Source: Phycisphaerales bacterium (GTDB taxonomy: Bacteria > Planctomycetota > Phycisphaerae > Phycisphaerales > SM1A02). Taken from it: 64,000 nucleotides of DNA. Position numbers and translations under genes: made by a program. The stretch is from NCBI GenBank assembly GCA_009692045.1, contig SIAA01000003.1:56156-120155 (forward strand), given 5' to 3'. Within the stretch, counting starts at the first letter, position 1. The number at the start of each line of letters is the position of its first letter. The notes under the pieces are model-generated. The model ran no database searches, was not told the origin of the DNA, and was given only the letters and a program-made list of their open reading frames with translations. Of the stretch, positions 52,378-62,353 are shown in pieces.

Positions 52378-52389
52378 TGCCCTAGGGCA
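52378..52389. promoter_or_regulatory. Palindrome upstream of uvrA
   Basis: TGCCCTAGGGCA is a perfect 12-base inverted repeat, with further GGGCA/TGCCC-like half sites nearby (TTGGGCTTGCCC before it and TCTGGGCAA after it). It could be an operator for uvrA, but it does not resemble the LexA boxes I know, and chance is possible in GC-rich DNA. Confidence 0.3.
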
Positions 52390-52490
52390 TCCTCTGGGCA
52401 ATACTTCTCCACCTAACGGAAATCTGCGTTGAGACGCACTGGATTGCCGAAAGTATTGATCGACAACCGATTCGCCGCAGATCCATCCCC

Positions 52491-52667
52491 ATGACTCAGA
52501 TCACGACACCAACCATGCCTTGTACCAAACCGCAGGGACCTACTACTGCCGCTGCCATCACGCGCACGCTGCCCAAGCTCGATGGGCAGGCAAGCTTGGT
52601 GCGACGATCTCGCTCGGTGCGCCTGCGCTCCAAGTGCCTGACTGAGCGTATTGCTGCGCTAAGTTGA
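52491..52667 (+). CDS. Possible 58-residue small basic protein
   Basis: An ATG-to-TGA frame of 58 codons between uvrA and uvrB. The product begins MTQITTPTMPCTKPQG, has an Ala/Thr middle and a basic C-terminal third (SLVRRSRSVRLRSKC) with pI clearly high. No Shine-Dalgarno is visible (CAGATCCATCCCC precedes the ATG) and I know no homologue. It is in the only sizeable gap of the window, which is the main argument for it; it may be spurious. Confidence 0.35.
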   Translation: MTQITTPTMPCTKPQGPTTAAAITRTLPKLDGQASLVRRSRSVRLRSKCLTERIAALS

Positions 52668-52711
52668 ATTCGCCAATCGCAGGTGCAGGATCGCGCCCGA
52701 TCCTCGTGGGC

Positions 52712-54817
52712 TCACTTTCCTTTGCGTCGACGCGCCTGACGGGGTCGAGAGTCCGGGCTTCCCGGCGCAGGACCTAGCCGCCCCTCCTCAGCCTCATCCG
52801 CGGGCATGCGAGGAACTCTGGTGCCAATCGGCATCGACTCCAGTTGTTTGATCCGATCACGGCAGTGGGCCGCCGCTTCGAAATCGAGCCCTTCGGCCGC
52901 CTCCAGCATCTCTTCCTTGAGAGCGTGCATCAGCTCATCTCGGTCGAACTCCTCGGCGGCAGTAGGGGACCGACGCGATTTTCGCCCCGCGGCGACCTCC
53001 TCTTGAATCCCGCGCCGAATCTCTTTGTGAATGGTGCGCGGAGTGATTCCGTGGAGTCGGTTGTGCTCCATCTGCCGAGCGCGGCGGCGCTCAACTTCAT
53101 CGATGGCTGCCTGCATCTCGGGCGTGACCCGATCCGCATAGAGGATCGCGAGTGAGTCGGCATTGCGCGCGGCTCGACCCATGGTCTGAATGAGACTGCT
53201 GGTAGAGCGTAAAAACCCCTGCTTATCCGCGTCGAGGATGCATACGAGGCTGACCTCGGGTAGGTCCAGACCCTCGCGCAAGAGATTCACTCCAACCAGC
53301 ACATCGAATTCACCCCGACGCAGGTCGCGGAGAATCGTCAGTCGATCGAGAGTCTCGATATCGCTGTGCAGATAGCGAACGCGCACACCCTGGCCATGCA
53401 TCCAACTGGTCAGGTCCTCACACAATCGTTTGGTGATCGCAGTCACCAGAGTTCGTTCTCCCCGTGCCGCGCGTGCCTTCGCCTCTTTGACAACATCAGG
53501 AACTTGGCTTGTTGCAGGACGCAGGGAGATGGGTGGATCGACCAAGCCAGTAGGGCGGAGAACTTGCTCCACCACGCAGCCCTCTGTCTGGGTCAACTCC
53601 CATGGAGCGGGTGTAGCGCTGACACAAATCGCCTGGGGCAGCAGCTCCAGCCACTCATCAAAAGTGAGAGGGCGATTGTCCAGAGCACTCGGCAGGCGAA
53701 ACCCATGTTCCACCAGCGTTTGCTTGCGGGCGCGGTCGCCGAGGTGCATCCCTTTGATCTGGGGCAGAGTCACATGGCTCTCATCAACCACGACCAGCCA
53801 GTCATTGGGGGCTCGGCCAGGGATCATGCGGAAGTAGTCCATCAGGGTAGAGCTGCGTGAGCCCGGGGCCCGACCCTCCATGTGGCGGGAGTAGTTTTCG
53901 ATTCCAGGACACACCCCGGTTTCGTGGAGCATCTCCAGGTCGAATCGAGTTCGCATTCGAAGTCGCTGCGATTCGAGGATTCTGCCCTGTGCCTCCAACT
54001 CGCCCAAGCGCGCGAGCAACTCGGAGCCGATGCCGGCCAGCGCCGTCTGCATTCGCTCGGCGGGCATCATGTAGTGCACTGCGGGGAAGATGAACACCCG
54101 GCGCTCATCGGCCAGCAACTCTCCGGTCAGTGGATCAATCCTCTCGATGCGCTCGACATCGTCGCCGAGTAGGCCGATGCGCAGGGCGAACTCCTCCTGG
54201 GCGGGAAACACCTCGATGACATCGCCTCGGACTCGGTAGCAGCCTCGGGTGGGTGCCGCATCGTTGCGCGTGTACTGCATCTTCGCCAAAGCCAGCAGAA
54301 ATGTCCGTCGATCCATACGCATGCCCCGCTCCAGCATGGTGATCTGTCGGGCGTACTCCTCGGGTGAGCCCAGTCCATAGATACAGGAGACGCTGGCGAC
54401 CACGATGGTGTCGCTTCGTGACATCAGGCTGCTGGTGGCCGCCAGACGCAGGCGATCCAGATCGGCGTTGCGCGATGCGTCCTTCTCTATGTAGATGTCA
54501 CGCTGAGGTATGTAAGCCTCAGGCTGAAAGTAGTCGTAATAGGAGACGAAGTAGCTGACGGAGTTCTCGGGGAACAGTTCCCGCAACTCCTCATAGAGTT
54601 GCGCTGCAAGAGTCTTGTTGTGACTAATCACCAGCGTCGGCTTCTGGGTGCGCTCGATCACATTGGCGATCGTGAAAGTCTTTCCCGTTCCCGTCGCCCC
54701 CAGAAGTACTTGTAGCTTTTTGCCAGCATCCACCCCGGCTACCAGTTCCTCGATGGCTTGAGGCTGGTCACCCATCGGCTGAAAGGGGCTGTTGATCTTG
54801 AATGCCTTCTGCTCCAA
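52712..54817 (-). CDS. uvrB: Excinuclease ABC subunit B
   Basis: A 701-residue helicase-like repair protein that receives DNA from UvrA. Walker A LGATGTGKTFTIANVIE, beta-hairpin YFVSYYDYFQPEAYIPQRDI, DESHVTLPQI, ICVSATPAPWEL, HSDIETLDRLTILRDLR, LLREGLDLPEVSLVCILDAD and QTMGRAARNADSLAILYAD are intact, and the C-terminal UVR motif (LMHALKEEMLEAAEGLDFEA) binds UvrC. The start is uncertain: a TTG at 54817, one base after the permease stop and with GAGG eight bases upstream, gives the normal N-terminus (FKINSPFQPMGDQPQAI follows); a GTG at 54850 without Shine-Dalgarno would add 11 residues and overlap the permease. Confidence 0.95.
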   Translation of the reverse strand: MEQKAFKINSPFQPMGDQPQAIEELVAGVDAGKKLQVLLGATGTGKTFTIANVIERTQKPTLVISHNKTLAAQLYEELRELFPENSVSYFVSYYDYFQPEAYIPQRDIYIEKDASRNADLDRLRLAATSSLMSRSDTIVVASVSCIYGLGSPEEYARQITMLERGMRMDRRTFLLALAKMQYTRNDAAPTRGCYRVRGDVIEVFPAQEEFALRIGLLGDDVERIERIDPLTGELLADERRVFIFPAVHYMMPAERMQTALAGIGSELLARLGELEAQGRILESQRLRMRTRFDLEMLHETGVCPGIENYSRHMEGRAPGSRSSTLMDYFRMIPGRAPNDWLVVVDESHVTLPQIKGMHLGDRARKQTLVEHGFRLPSALDNRPLTFDEWLELLPQAICVSATPAPWELTQTEGCVVEQVLRPTGLVDPPISLRPATSQVPDVVKEAKARAARGERTLVTAITKRLCEDLTSWMHGQGVRVRYLHSDIETLDRLTILRDLRRGEFDVLVGVNLLREGLDLPEVSLVCILDADKQGFLRSTSSLIQTMGRAARNADSLAILYADRVTPEMQAAIDEVERRRARQMEHNRLHGITPRTIHKEIRRGIQEEVAAGRKSRRSPTAAEEFDRDELMHALKEEMLEAAEGLDFEAAAHCRDRIKQLESMPIGTRVPRMPADEAEEGRLGPAPGSPDSRPRQARRRKGK

Positions 54818-57357
54818 ATCAGGAACCTCGCGCCGAGGAGAGGAGATCACGCGGCGGTCGGCGCATGAGAGAAATGGTTGCCGGAACTGCCGCTGCCAAT
54901 GCCAGCACGAACAGCAGGGCACAACCAAGCGCAACGGCGGCCCAGCGCGTTTGGGCCTCGATAGCGATGCCGCCGAGTGCCAGCAGCAACTCGCGGCCGT
55001 TCCAGGCAAGAATCAATCCCATGGCTACGCCGCACACACAGGCGGCAGCAGCCATAAGGAGCGTCTCTCCCAAGATCAATCGGGCCACGACACCCGGCCC
55101 AGCGCCGCAGGCAGCCATCACGCCGAACTCGTGGCGTCTTATCGTGATTCCAGCGGCAACGATGTTGCCGACAGCGAGGCAGGAGAGCAAAATCATGGCA
55201 GAACCAGCCGAGGAACTGAGCGTCATCACCAGGCGCCCGGCGCTGAGGATGTCCTCTCGCATGGCGCGACCGCTGGCGAACTGGGCGCCTGGCGCCATGG
55301 CGGCAATGGCGCTGCTGATGCGATCTTCCTCCTGGTCTCCTATGCCCGGCTCCAACTGCAACTGGACGATGGTGGCCTCGTCGGCACCGAACTCTCGCGC
55401 AACCGTGGCGAAGTCCATGAACACGCAGCTGACGGCATGTTCCATGTAGACGCTGCGGATTCCGAAGAACTGCGTGGCGACATCGAGACCGGCCGCGCCC
55501 ACCACACCGGCGATGACGAAGGGACGAGTCTGCCGCGCATTCCCCAACTCAAGCTCGTCACCAACATGTTTATGGTGCGCCTCGAGAAACTCGCGGGCCA
55601 CCAGTACGCCTTGTCCCGACTCCAAGAGAGGCAGCGCCAACTCTGGCGTGCCCTCGAACCAATCGATTCTGTTGAGTCGGAGGAACTCGCGGGGAGGAAA
55701 CCCAATGCACACCACATTGGGCGAAGAGAGTCCCTCCACGCCGAGCCCGCCGGCGCCACCCAATCGCAGCGGCAGGTAACCGATGGCGACGGCTGACTCG
55801 ACACCAGTAACTGTCCTAATGCGTTGCTGATCGGCGGGGGTGAAGCCGCTAAGCCGAAAGACGAAAGCATCGGCGAATCGGATGCGTTCTGTCAGGTCGG
55901 CAAACAGCGCCGGGCCGTTTGTCCAAGTCTCGGTGAGGAATGCCAGACCGATCATCATGGCGCCCGCAGTGAGCCCAAGGCGATAGGGCGAGGCGCGCAT
56001 GCTGCCCGCCAATACTCCACGGGGCAGGCGCAGGAGACGCTCAAGAGTTGGCGAGGATGTGCGCGCGAGCAGTGTCACCATAGGAACACCCATGCAGAAC
56101 CAACCGAGTGCCAGAAGTGGGACTCCCACGATCATCCAGTTCCAAAATCGCTCCTGATCATCGGCAATCTGCATCACTCCCCACTGGAGGACCAGGCAGA
56201 GCGATGCGATGAGAAACAACCACACTGCTGCGTGAGCGCGCGCGGGACGGGAGCGCACGGCCAGTGCTTCCAGCGGGCTCACCCGAGAGGCGAGCCAAGC
56301 GGGATAGGCGGCGCCCCCAACGGAAGCGACCAATCCGGCTGCGATTGCGCAGGCGATTGCCGAGGGAGCGACGCTGAATCCATTGGGAAGCTGGCCTACT
56401 AAGTAGTTGGCGATGCACCAAGCGATGGCAACTCCCAGAGGGATTCCCACCAGAGCGCCCGTCACACCGATAGTGAGTCCCATGGTCAGCTGACCCAGCA
56501 ACACCTGAGCTCGAGATGCACCTAGGCTTCGGAGGATGGCTATCTCGCGCTGCTGCTCGGCTAAGGCTGTCGTCATGCCGGTGGCGACTATGAACGCGCA
56601 AGCAAGCGACGCGACCATCGTCGCCATCCACATCAGCAGTTTGCTGGCTTGAAGTCCACGGCTGATTCCACTCATCACCGCTTCGGATGGTTCAAGTGCC
56701 AGCGGAGCTTTGAACTTGTCCTTGTTGGCAGCCACCCACTCAAGCACATCAACGCCATCCTTGAGAACGATGGACACCACATTGACTTCGTCCTCGGCAC
56801 CTGTGGCCTGCGCCAGCAGCGCACGCGAGAGCTGAACATGCCCGCGCTGCAGGGCGCCAAGGCGCGGTCGTTCATAGATGCCACAAACTGTCAGGGTGAT
56901 GGGATCGCCGAAGCGCTGCACAATGAGTTGATCGCCCACCTTGGCAGCGAGTTGTTCCCGTGCTAGCGCATCGAGCATCACCTCTTTCTCCTCTTGAGCA
57001 GCACGGCCCTCAAGAATCTTCACCTGATCGAACCCCTCGTCTCCATCAATGTCTACTCCCCGGGCCTGTACCGTGGCGCGCCGAGGGTGCAGCTCTCCGG
57101 GTCTCGTACTGCCCTGCGCGAGAGTCAAGGAACCGCGCATTCGCCCCGCCGCCGCCTTCACGCCGGGAAGGGAGCGCGCACGATGGGTCACCTCCGCAGG
57201 AAACAGCGAGGAATACTCATGAATGATTCGGGCATCTTCCTCACCAATCGCTCGGTGCATCTGCACCAGCATGTTGTCCTGGGCTGTGGCGATGGCGCAG
57301 CCAACGGCAGCCACTAGGGCGCTCGCCAGTGCAACGGCGGCGGCGAGGAAGAGGTTC

Positions 57358-58123
<766 letters not shown>

Positions 58124-58137
<14 letters not shown>

Positions 58138-58507
58138 TCGCGCTGTCGTAGGCGGCGGCATTGAGAAGGTCTTTCAGAGGCGTGGGGTCGGCGACCGCCA
58201 GTTTCACAAGCCAGCCGCAACCATATGGATCAGAGTTCACCAGCGATGGATCGGCAACTGCCGCTACATTCACCTCGACCACGGTTCCGCCGCATGCGCT
58301 GAAGACATCGCTGGTCGTCTTGACGCTCTCCACTTCGCCAATGGCGCCACCTGCGGAAATCACGGTTCCTACGGGCTTGGGCTCGACAAAGGTGATGTCA
58401 GTCAGCTCGTCTGCCGCGTGCTTGGTAATGCCGATGGTGATGGTGTTCCCCTCACAGCGGAACCACTCATGAGACTTGGAATACTTGAGATCGGCGGGGC
58501 TGCTCAT
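58124..58507 (-). CDS. gcvH: Glycine cleavage system H protein
   Basis: A 127-residue lipoyl carrier protein of glycine cleavage. KYSKSHEWFRCEGNTITIGI, GEVESVKTTSDVFSACGG with the lipoylated Lys, and NSDPYGCGWLVKL mark the family. The ATG at 58507 has GGAG six bases upstream; the ATG four codons earlier does not. No gcvT or gcvP is adjacent, so the rest of the complex is encoded elsewhere. It overlaps the ABC ATPase gene by 14 bases. Confidence 0.95.
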
Positions 58508-58605
58508 GGCGTTCTCCATTCAGGGGGTCGAATCATAACCTGCTCGGGGGTTGCGCCTCATTCTCCTGCCCGTGACTGTTAGACTTGCTCATCAAGGACG
58601 CAAAC

Positions 58606-59598
58606 TTGCAATCGCAAATACAGATAACAGTCTCGGCGGGCACTCTGATATCGATCAAACCCAAGGGGCCGCGGGTCGTACCAGTCGTACGCCCGCGCAA
58701 AGGTGATGCCAAGCCAAGCGCCAAGGGCAAGAAGCAAGTCACTCCACCTCTGATTGAGCCGGCGCCCATTGCTCTGGAGGATCTGCCAGCTTTTGCGCGC
58801 GACACATTTGGATTCACCGGGATGACAGTTCCGGTAGGGCTGCTTGCGGGCAAGACCTTTTCAGATCTCGAGCGGCTGCGCGACCGCGCCGACCGCGCCG
58901 CTTGTCCATTCCTAGTCTTGATTGACAACTTCCCCATTCCCTTCGTCACTGATCCGAAAGCAGCAATAGCACGAGTCGGCAAACTGAGCGCCGCCGCTCT
59001 TCGCCTTGGTTGTGGAGACTTCGCGGTGGTGATTGATGGGGTCAAGGATGAGGCAACCATGGCGCAGTGTGTCAATACGGCCAAGCGCGCTCTTGGGGAA
59101 ATCGAACGGCAGCAGATCACGATGCTGTTGCAGCCAGCGAGCGGACTAACGGGCGATGCCGCCCGACTCTGCGATCTGATCAAGCAGATCGGCGGGTTTC
59201 GTATCGGCGCCATGCCATCCTTCGCGCAGGCGGCATCAGGTCCCGACATGATGGCAAGCCTGCGCCGACTAGCGCCCTATTCCCGTTGCATCGAAGCTTC
59301 TGTTCTCGGTTTTGCGCGCAATGGCAAGCATCGCCAGTTCGATCTGGCGGCGGCAGTGCAGGCTGTCATGGGGGTTGGGTATGAGGGCACACTCTGTCTG
59401 AACTATCTAGGTGACACCAACGCCCAAAAAGTGATAGAGACGGCGCGGCAGATACTTCTCAGCGCCATCTCCACAGAACTAGTGATCGACGATGACGATG
59501 ACGAGTTGATCGAGAAGCTGAGTGCAAGTGCCGCCGGTATTGACACGGCGGACCCCGATGAACTCATGGGGGAGGAGCCCGAGGGAAACGGCGATTGA
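58606..59598 (+). CDS. Predicted TIM-barrel protein, xylose isomerase-like (sugar phosphate isomerase/epimerase type)
   Basis: A 330-residue protein with a basic, low-complexity N-terminus (about 1-50, KPKGPRVVPVVRPRKGDAKP) and a TIM-barrel-like body: FTGMTVPVGLLAGKTFSDLE, LVLIDNFPI, AALRLGCGDFAVVIDG, ITMLLQPASG, QIGGFRIGAMPS and GYEGTLCLNYLGDTNAQKVI. The late GYEG-L-LNYLGD resembles the final strands of AP_endonuc_2/xylose-isomerase-like proteins. An acidic stretch (IDDDDDE) lies near the end. The start is TTG 58606 with AAGGA seven bases upstream; no ATG is available nearby. It overlaps cmk by four bases. The active-site metal residues are not clear, so enzymatic function is unsure. Confidence 0.6.
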   Translation: MQSQIQITVSAGTLISIKPKGPRVVPVVRPRKGDAKPSAKGKKQVTPPLIEPAPIALEDLPAFARDTFGFTGMTVPVGLLAGKTFSDLERLRDRADRAACPFLVLIDNFPIPFVTDPKAAIARVGKLSAAALRLGCGDFAVVIDGVKDEATMAQCVNTAKRALGEIERQQITMLLQPASGLTGDAARLCDLIKQIGGFRIGAMPSFAQAASGPDMMASLRRLAPYSRCIEASVLGFARNGKHRQFDLAAAVQAVMGVGYEGTLCLNYLGDTNAQKVIETARQILLSAISTELVIDDDDDELIEKLSASAAGIDTADPDELMGEEPEGNGD

Positions 59599-60308
59599 TC
59601 AACCCGTTGATCATCACCATCGATGGGCCAGCAGGCACGGGGAAGTCCTCGGTTGCCCATGAACTTTCGGCGCGCATCGGTCTTCCCTTTCTGGACACCG
59701 GTGCTATGTACCGCGCCGTTGCTCTGGCGACGCTGCGGGGGGCAGTCTCTCCTCACGATCAGGCGGCGGTCGAGGCACTCTGTAGCCGATTGCGCATCAG
59801 CGTCGACTTGGCAGCATCTCCGCCGCGAATCAGCATTGATGGCGAGGATGTGACTGCGCAGATCCGCACCGATGAGGTGACCGCGCACGTGTCGCCGGTG
59901 GCGGTGCATGCGGGCGTCCGGCAACATCTGGTGCAGTTGCAGCGCGAGTGGGCCCAGCAGGCGGGCAGTCTGGTGACTGAGGGACGCGATCAGGGAAGTG
60001 TGGTGTTTCCCGAGGCGGATCTGCGCTTCTATCTCGATGCTCCCGCCGACATCCGAGCGGCTCGGCGCGCGGCGCAAATGCGCTGGGCTGATGGACCGTA
60101 TGCCGAATCTCAGCATGTGGATCAACGCGCAGTGCTGGCCTCGCTGCTGGAGCGAGATCGGATCGACTCGACTCGGCTGGACGGACCATTGGTTGTTCCC
60201 CAAGGCGCGATCATCGTGGAGACTGGCGACAAGAGTCTGACTCAGGTCGTAGACATTCTGGAAGCCCATGTTCGCTCGAGAATCGGTGCGCCTGGTGCCG
60301 CATGGTGA
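59595..60308 (+). CDS. cmk: Cytidylate kinase
   Basis: A 237-residue kinase phosphorylating CMP/dCMP. P-loop IDGPAGTGKSSVAHEL, LDTGAMYRAVAL, SPVAVHAGVRQHLVQLQREW and LVTEGRDQGSVVFPEADLRF identify it; the usual GRDIGT reads GRDQGS here. The C-terminus is DGPLVVPQGAIIVETGDKSL. The start is a TTG whose TGA overlap with the preceding stop couples translation. Its 3' end overlaps plsC by seven bases; the cmk-plsC pair is common in bacteria. Confidence 0.95.
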   Translation: MINPLIITIDGPAGTGKSSVAHELSARIGLPFLDTGAMYRAVALATLRGAVSPHDQAAVEALCSRLRISVDLAASPPRISIDGEDVTAQIRTDEVTAHVSPVAVHAGVRQHLVQLQREWAQQAGSLVTEGRDQGSVVFPEADLRFYLDAPADIRAARRAAQMRWADGPYAESQHVDQRAVLASLLERDRIDSTRLDGPLVVPQGAIIVETGDKSLTQVVDILEAHVRSRIGAPGAAW

Positions 60309-60964
60309 TGTCAAGTGCCTCCGCTAACAGCGGGACTCTCAACCGGCGCTGGTTCATCGTGGCGCAGCGCATGACCGAGTGGTGGTTGCGGGTTTGCTGG
60401 GGGCTCGCTATCCGCGGATCGCAGCACATTCCCCGCACGGGGGCTTTCGTCATTGCCGCGAATCACTCCAGTTACTTCGATCCCATGATCGTCGGTGCCG
60501 CATTTCACTCTCGGCCGGGTCGCCCCATCGCGCGGGAGGCACTCTTTCGGGTGCCACTTCTGGGTCGGCTGCTGTACTCGCTAGGTTGTGTTCCGCTGAG
60601 TCAGGAGTCGAATGCGGCCGCCATCCGCTTGGCAATTGTCGAGTTGCAGGCTGGCAGACCGGTGGCGGTGTATCCCGAGGGACTTCGAACGTGGGATGGA
60701 ACTGTCGGCCCGTTCCAGAGAGGGTTTGAGGTTCTGGCGAAGCGGGCACAGGTGCCGATCATTCCTGTGGGCATCGCCGGCGCTTATGAGATCTGGCCTC
60801 GGACTCGGCCCTTCCCTCGCGCAGGCGGCAAGCTGCGCTGCGTGATTGGCGAGCCCATCTCCCCCAGCGAACTGCTCGCTGCACCCGAGGGAGCCACTGA
60901 GCACCTCCGTAACCGCGTGCTAGAGTTGATCAACATCGCGCAGATGTGGGAGCCGGGGAGTTAG
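60302..60964 (+). CDS. plsC: 1-acyl-sn-glycerol-3-phosphate acyltransferase
   Basis: A 220-residue membrane-associated acyltransferase making phosphatidic acid. Motif I IAANHSSYFDP (HxxxxD-type: NHSSYFD), motif II region AREALFRVPLLGRLLYSLGC, motif III VAVYPEGLRTWDG, and motif IV VPIIPVGIAGAYEI are present; one hydrophobic helix lies near residues 28-40. It overlaps cmk by seven bases and is followed ten bases later by the nucleotidyltransferase gene. Confidence 0.92.
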   Translation: MVMSSASANSGTLNRRWFIVAQRMTEWWLRVCWGLAIRGSQHIPRTGAFVIAANHSSYFDPMIVGAAFHSRPGRPIAREALFRVPLLGRLLYSLGCVPLSQESNAAAIRLAIVELQAGRPVAVYPEGLRTWDGTVGPFQRGFEVLAKRAQVPIIPVGIAGAYEIWPRTRPFPRAGGKLRCVIGEPISPSELLAAPEGATEHLRNRVLELINIAQMWEPGS

Positions 60965-60974
60965 TCTCGTAACA

Positions 60975-62243
60975 GTGAGTGACGCGCAACATCCCAAGAG
61001 GGCTCCCAGCATGAGCGCGCGTGAAGCCGCCACTGCCGTGGCCGCCAAGCTCAGCGCCGCCGGTCACACTGCCTACTTCGCCGGTGGTTGCGTTCGGGAT
61101 AGTCAGTTCAACCTCAAACACGCGGAAGCGATCGAGACCGCTGACTTTGACATTGCCACGAGCGCGAGTCTAGAGACGGTCCGTTCCCTGTTCTCCACCT
61201 CATGGATGGTAGGGGAGGCTTTTGGGGTCGTGCTCGTCCGAGAGGGGCACCACACGGTTCAAGTGGCGAGATTCCGCAAGGATGGTCCCTACTCCGATAG
61301 CCGTCGACCGGATTCTGTGGACCCTTCGTCGGAGATCGAAGATGCAAAGCGGCGCGACTTCACCATCAACGGACTCTTCGAAGATCCAGCCACGGGCGAA
61401 ATCATCGATCATGTGGAGGGGATGAAAGACATCGCCTCGCGCACCCTGCGCGCTGTCGGTGATGCCGATGCCCGAATCAACGAGGACCGGCTGCGCATGC
61501 TGCGAGCGGTGCGATTCGTGGCACGGTTTGACTTGGCGATTGACCCCGCAACCCGGGTTGCGATCGAGCGGCACGCCGGCGAACTCACCGGGGTGTCACG
61601 CGAACGCATTGGCGGGGAGCTGCGCCGCGTGATGACCCATCGCTCCCGCTGCAAAGCTGCCGAACTAATGGAGGAGCTGGGTTTGGATGCGGCATCGCTT
61701 ACGGAAACGCACAGCAGCGGAACTCTGTCGCGATTGAGGGCGCTGCCTGAATTGGCCTCATTCTCCTGCGCCATTGCGGCCTGGTGGCTGGATAGGGCAG
61801 AGCGAGAATCGCCCGCGCGGGCATTCGACGATGGTTGGGAGAGGGCGTTGATGCTCTCGAAGGCAGAGTCCGAGGCCATGGCGGCAACCGTCGATCTGGT
61901 TCGCTCGCTCAGTGATCCTGCCCAGCCTTGGGGAAGTCGGCGCCTTGCCGCGCGCAGACGCCTGGCGATGCATAGGCAATTTGGGGATGCGGTGTCGGTG
62001 CTCGCGGCCAAGTCGAAAACTCCTGCCGCAGAGATCGCCGAGGATTTCGAGCGCTTCGTGCAACTGGGTCTCTGCCCGAAACCACTAATCAATGGCAACC
62101 ATCTCATAGCCCTCGGCTGCGCACCCGGACCGCTCTTTCGGAGCATCCTTGACACGGTTTACGATCTGCAGTTGGAGGGTGAGTTGAGCAACGAAGCAGC
62201 GGCGATGGTGAAGGCCCGCCTGTTGATGAGTGCTCCCGCCTAG
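60975..62243 (+). CDS. CCA tRNA nucleotidyltransferase / poly(A) polymerase family
   Basis: A 422-residue class II nucleotidyltransferase. Head domain: AYFAGGCVRD (GGxVRD), DFDIATSASLETVRSLF (DxD), and KRRDFTINGLFEDPATGEII. Neck: EDRLRMLRAVRFVARFDLAI and SRERIGGELRRVM. The remainder is helical, with no HD phosphohydrolase domain. The protein adds CCA to tRNA 3' ends or, in some members, only part of it or poly(A); sequence cannot separate these by eye. The start is GTG 60975. It ends the cmk-plsC run. Confidence 0.92.
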   Translation: MSDAQHPKRAPSMSAREAATAVAAKLSAAGHTAYFAGGCVRDSQFNLKHAEAIETADFDIATSASLETVRSLFSTSWMVGEAFGVVLVREGHHTVQVARFRKDGPYSDSRRPDSVDPSSEIEDAKRRDFTINGLFEDPATGEIIDHVEGMKDIASRTLRAVGDADARINEDRLRMLRAVRFVARFDLAIDPATRVAIERHAGELTGVSRERIGGELRRVMTHRSRCKAAELMEELGLDAASLTETHSSGTLSRLRALPELASFSCAIAAWWLDRAERESPARAFDDGWERALMLSKAESEAMAATVDLVRSLSDPAQPWGSRRLAARRRLAMHRQFGDAVSVLAAKSKTPAAEIAEDFERFVQLGLCPKPLINGNHLIALGCAPGPLFRSILDTVYDLQLEGELSNEAAAMVKARLLMSAPA

Positions 62244-62353
62244 GATCGCGGTGGCGTGAGGCTGTAACCAGGGCTCAGTACAGCCCGGATTCGGCCTCGT
62301 GATCGCGCGAGTTATGAGGAAACAAGTACTCGCGGCCTGCGTATCATGTGGGC

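Larger units (their letters stand above)
52262..52711. other. 450-base gap between uvrA and uvrB
   Basis: The only stretch over 300 bases without a recognised gene. It holds the uvrA upstream region, a 12-base perfect palindrome TGCCCTAGGGCA (52378-52389) about 115 bases upstream of the uvrA start, and a 58-codon plus-strand frame at 52491-52667 listed separately. No tRNA, repeat or terminator with T-run was seen. Confidence 0.6.

Noticed and set aside
54792..55796. 334-codon plus-strand frame
   Set aside because: Antisense to the ABC permease; hydrophilic shadow translation without a family.
61409..62155. 248-codon minus-strand frame
   Set aside because: Antisense to the CCA nucleotidyltransferase, whose motifs are intact.
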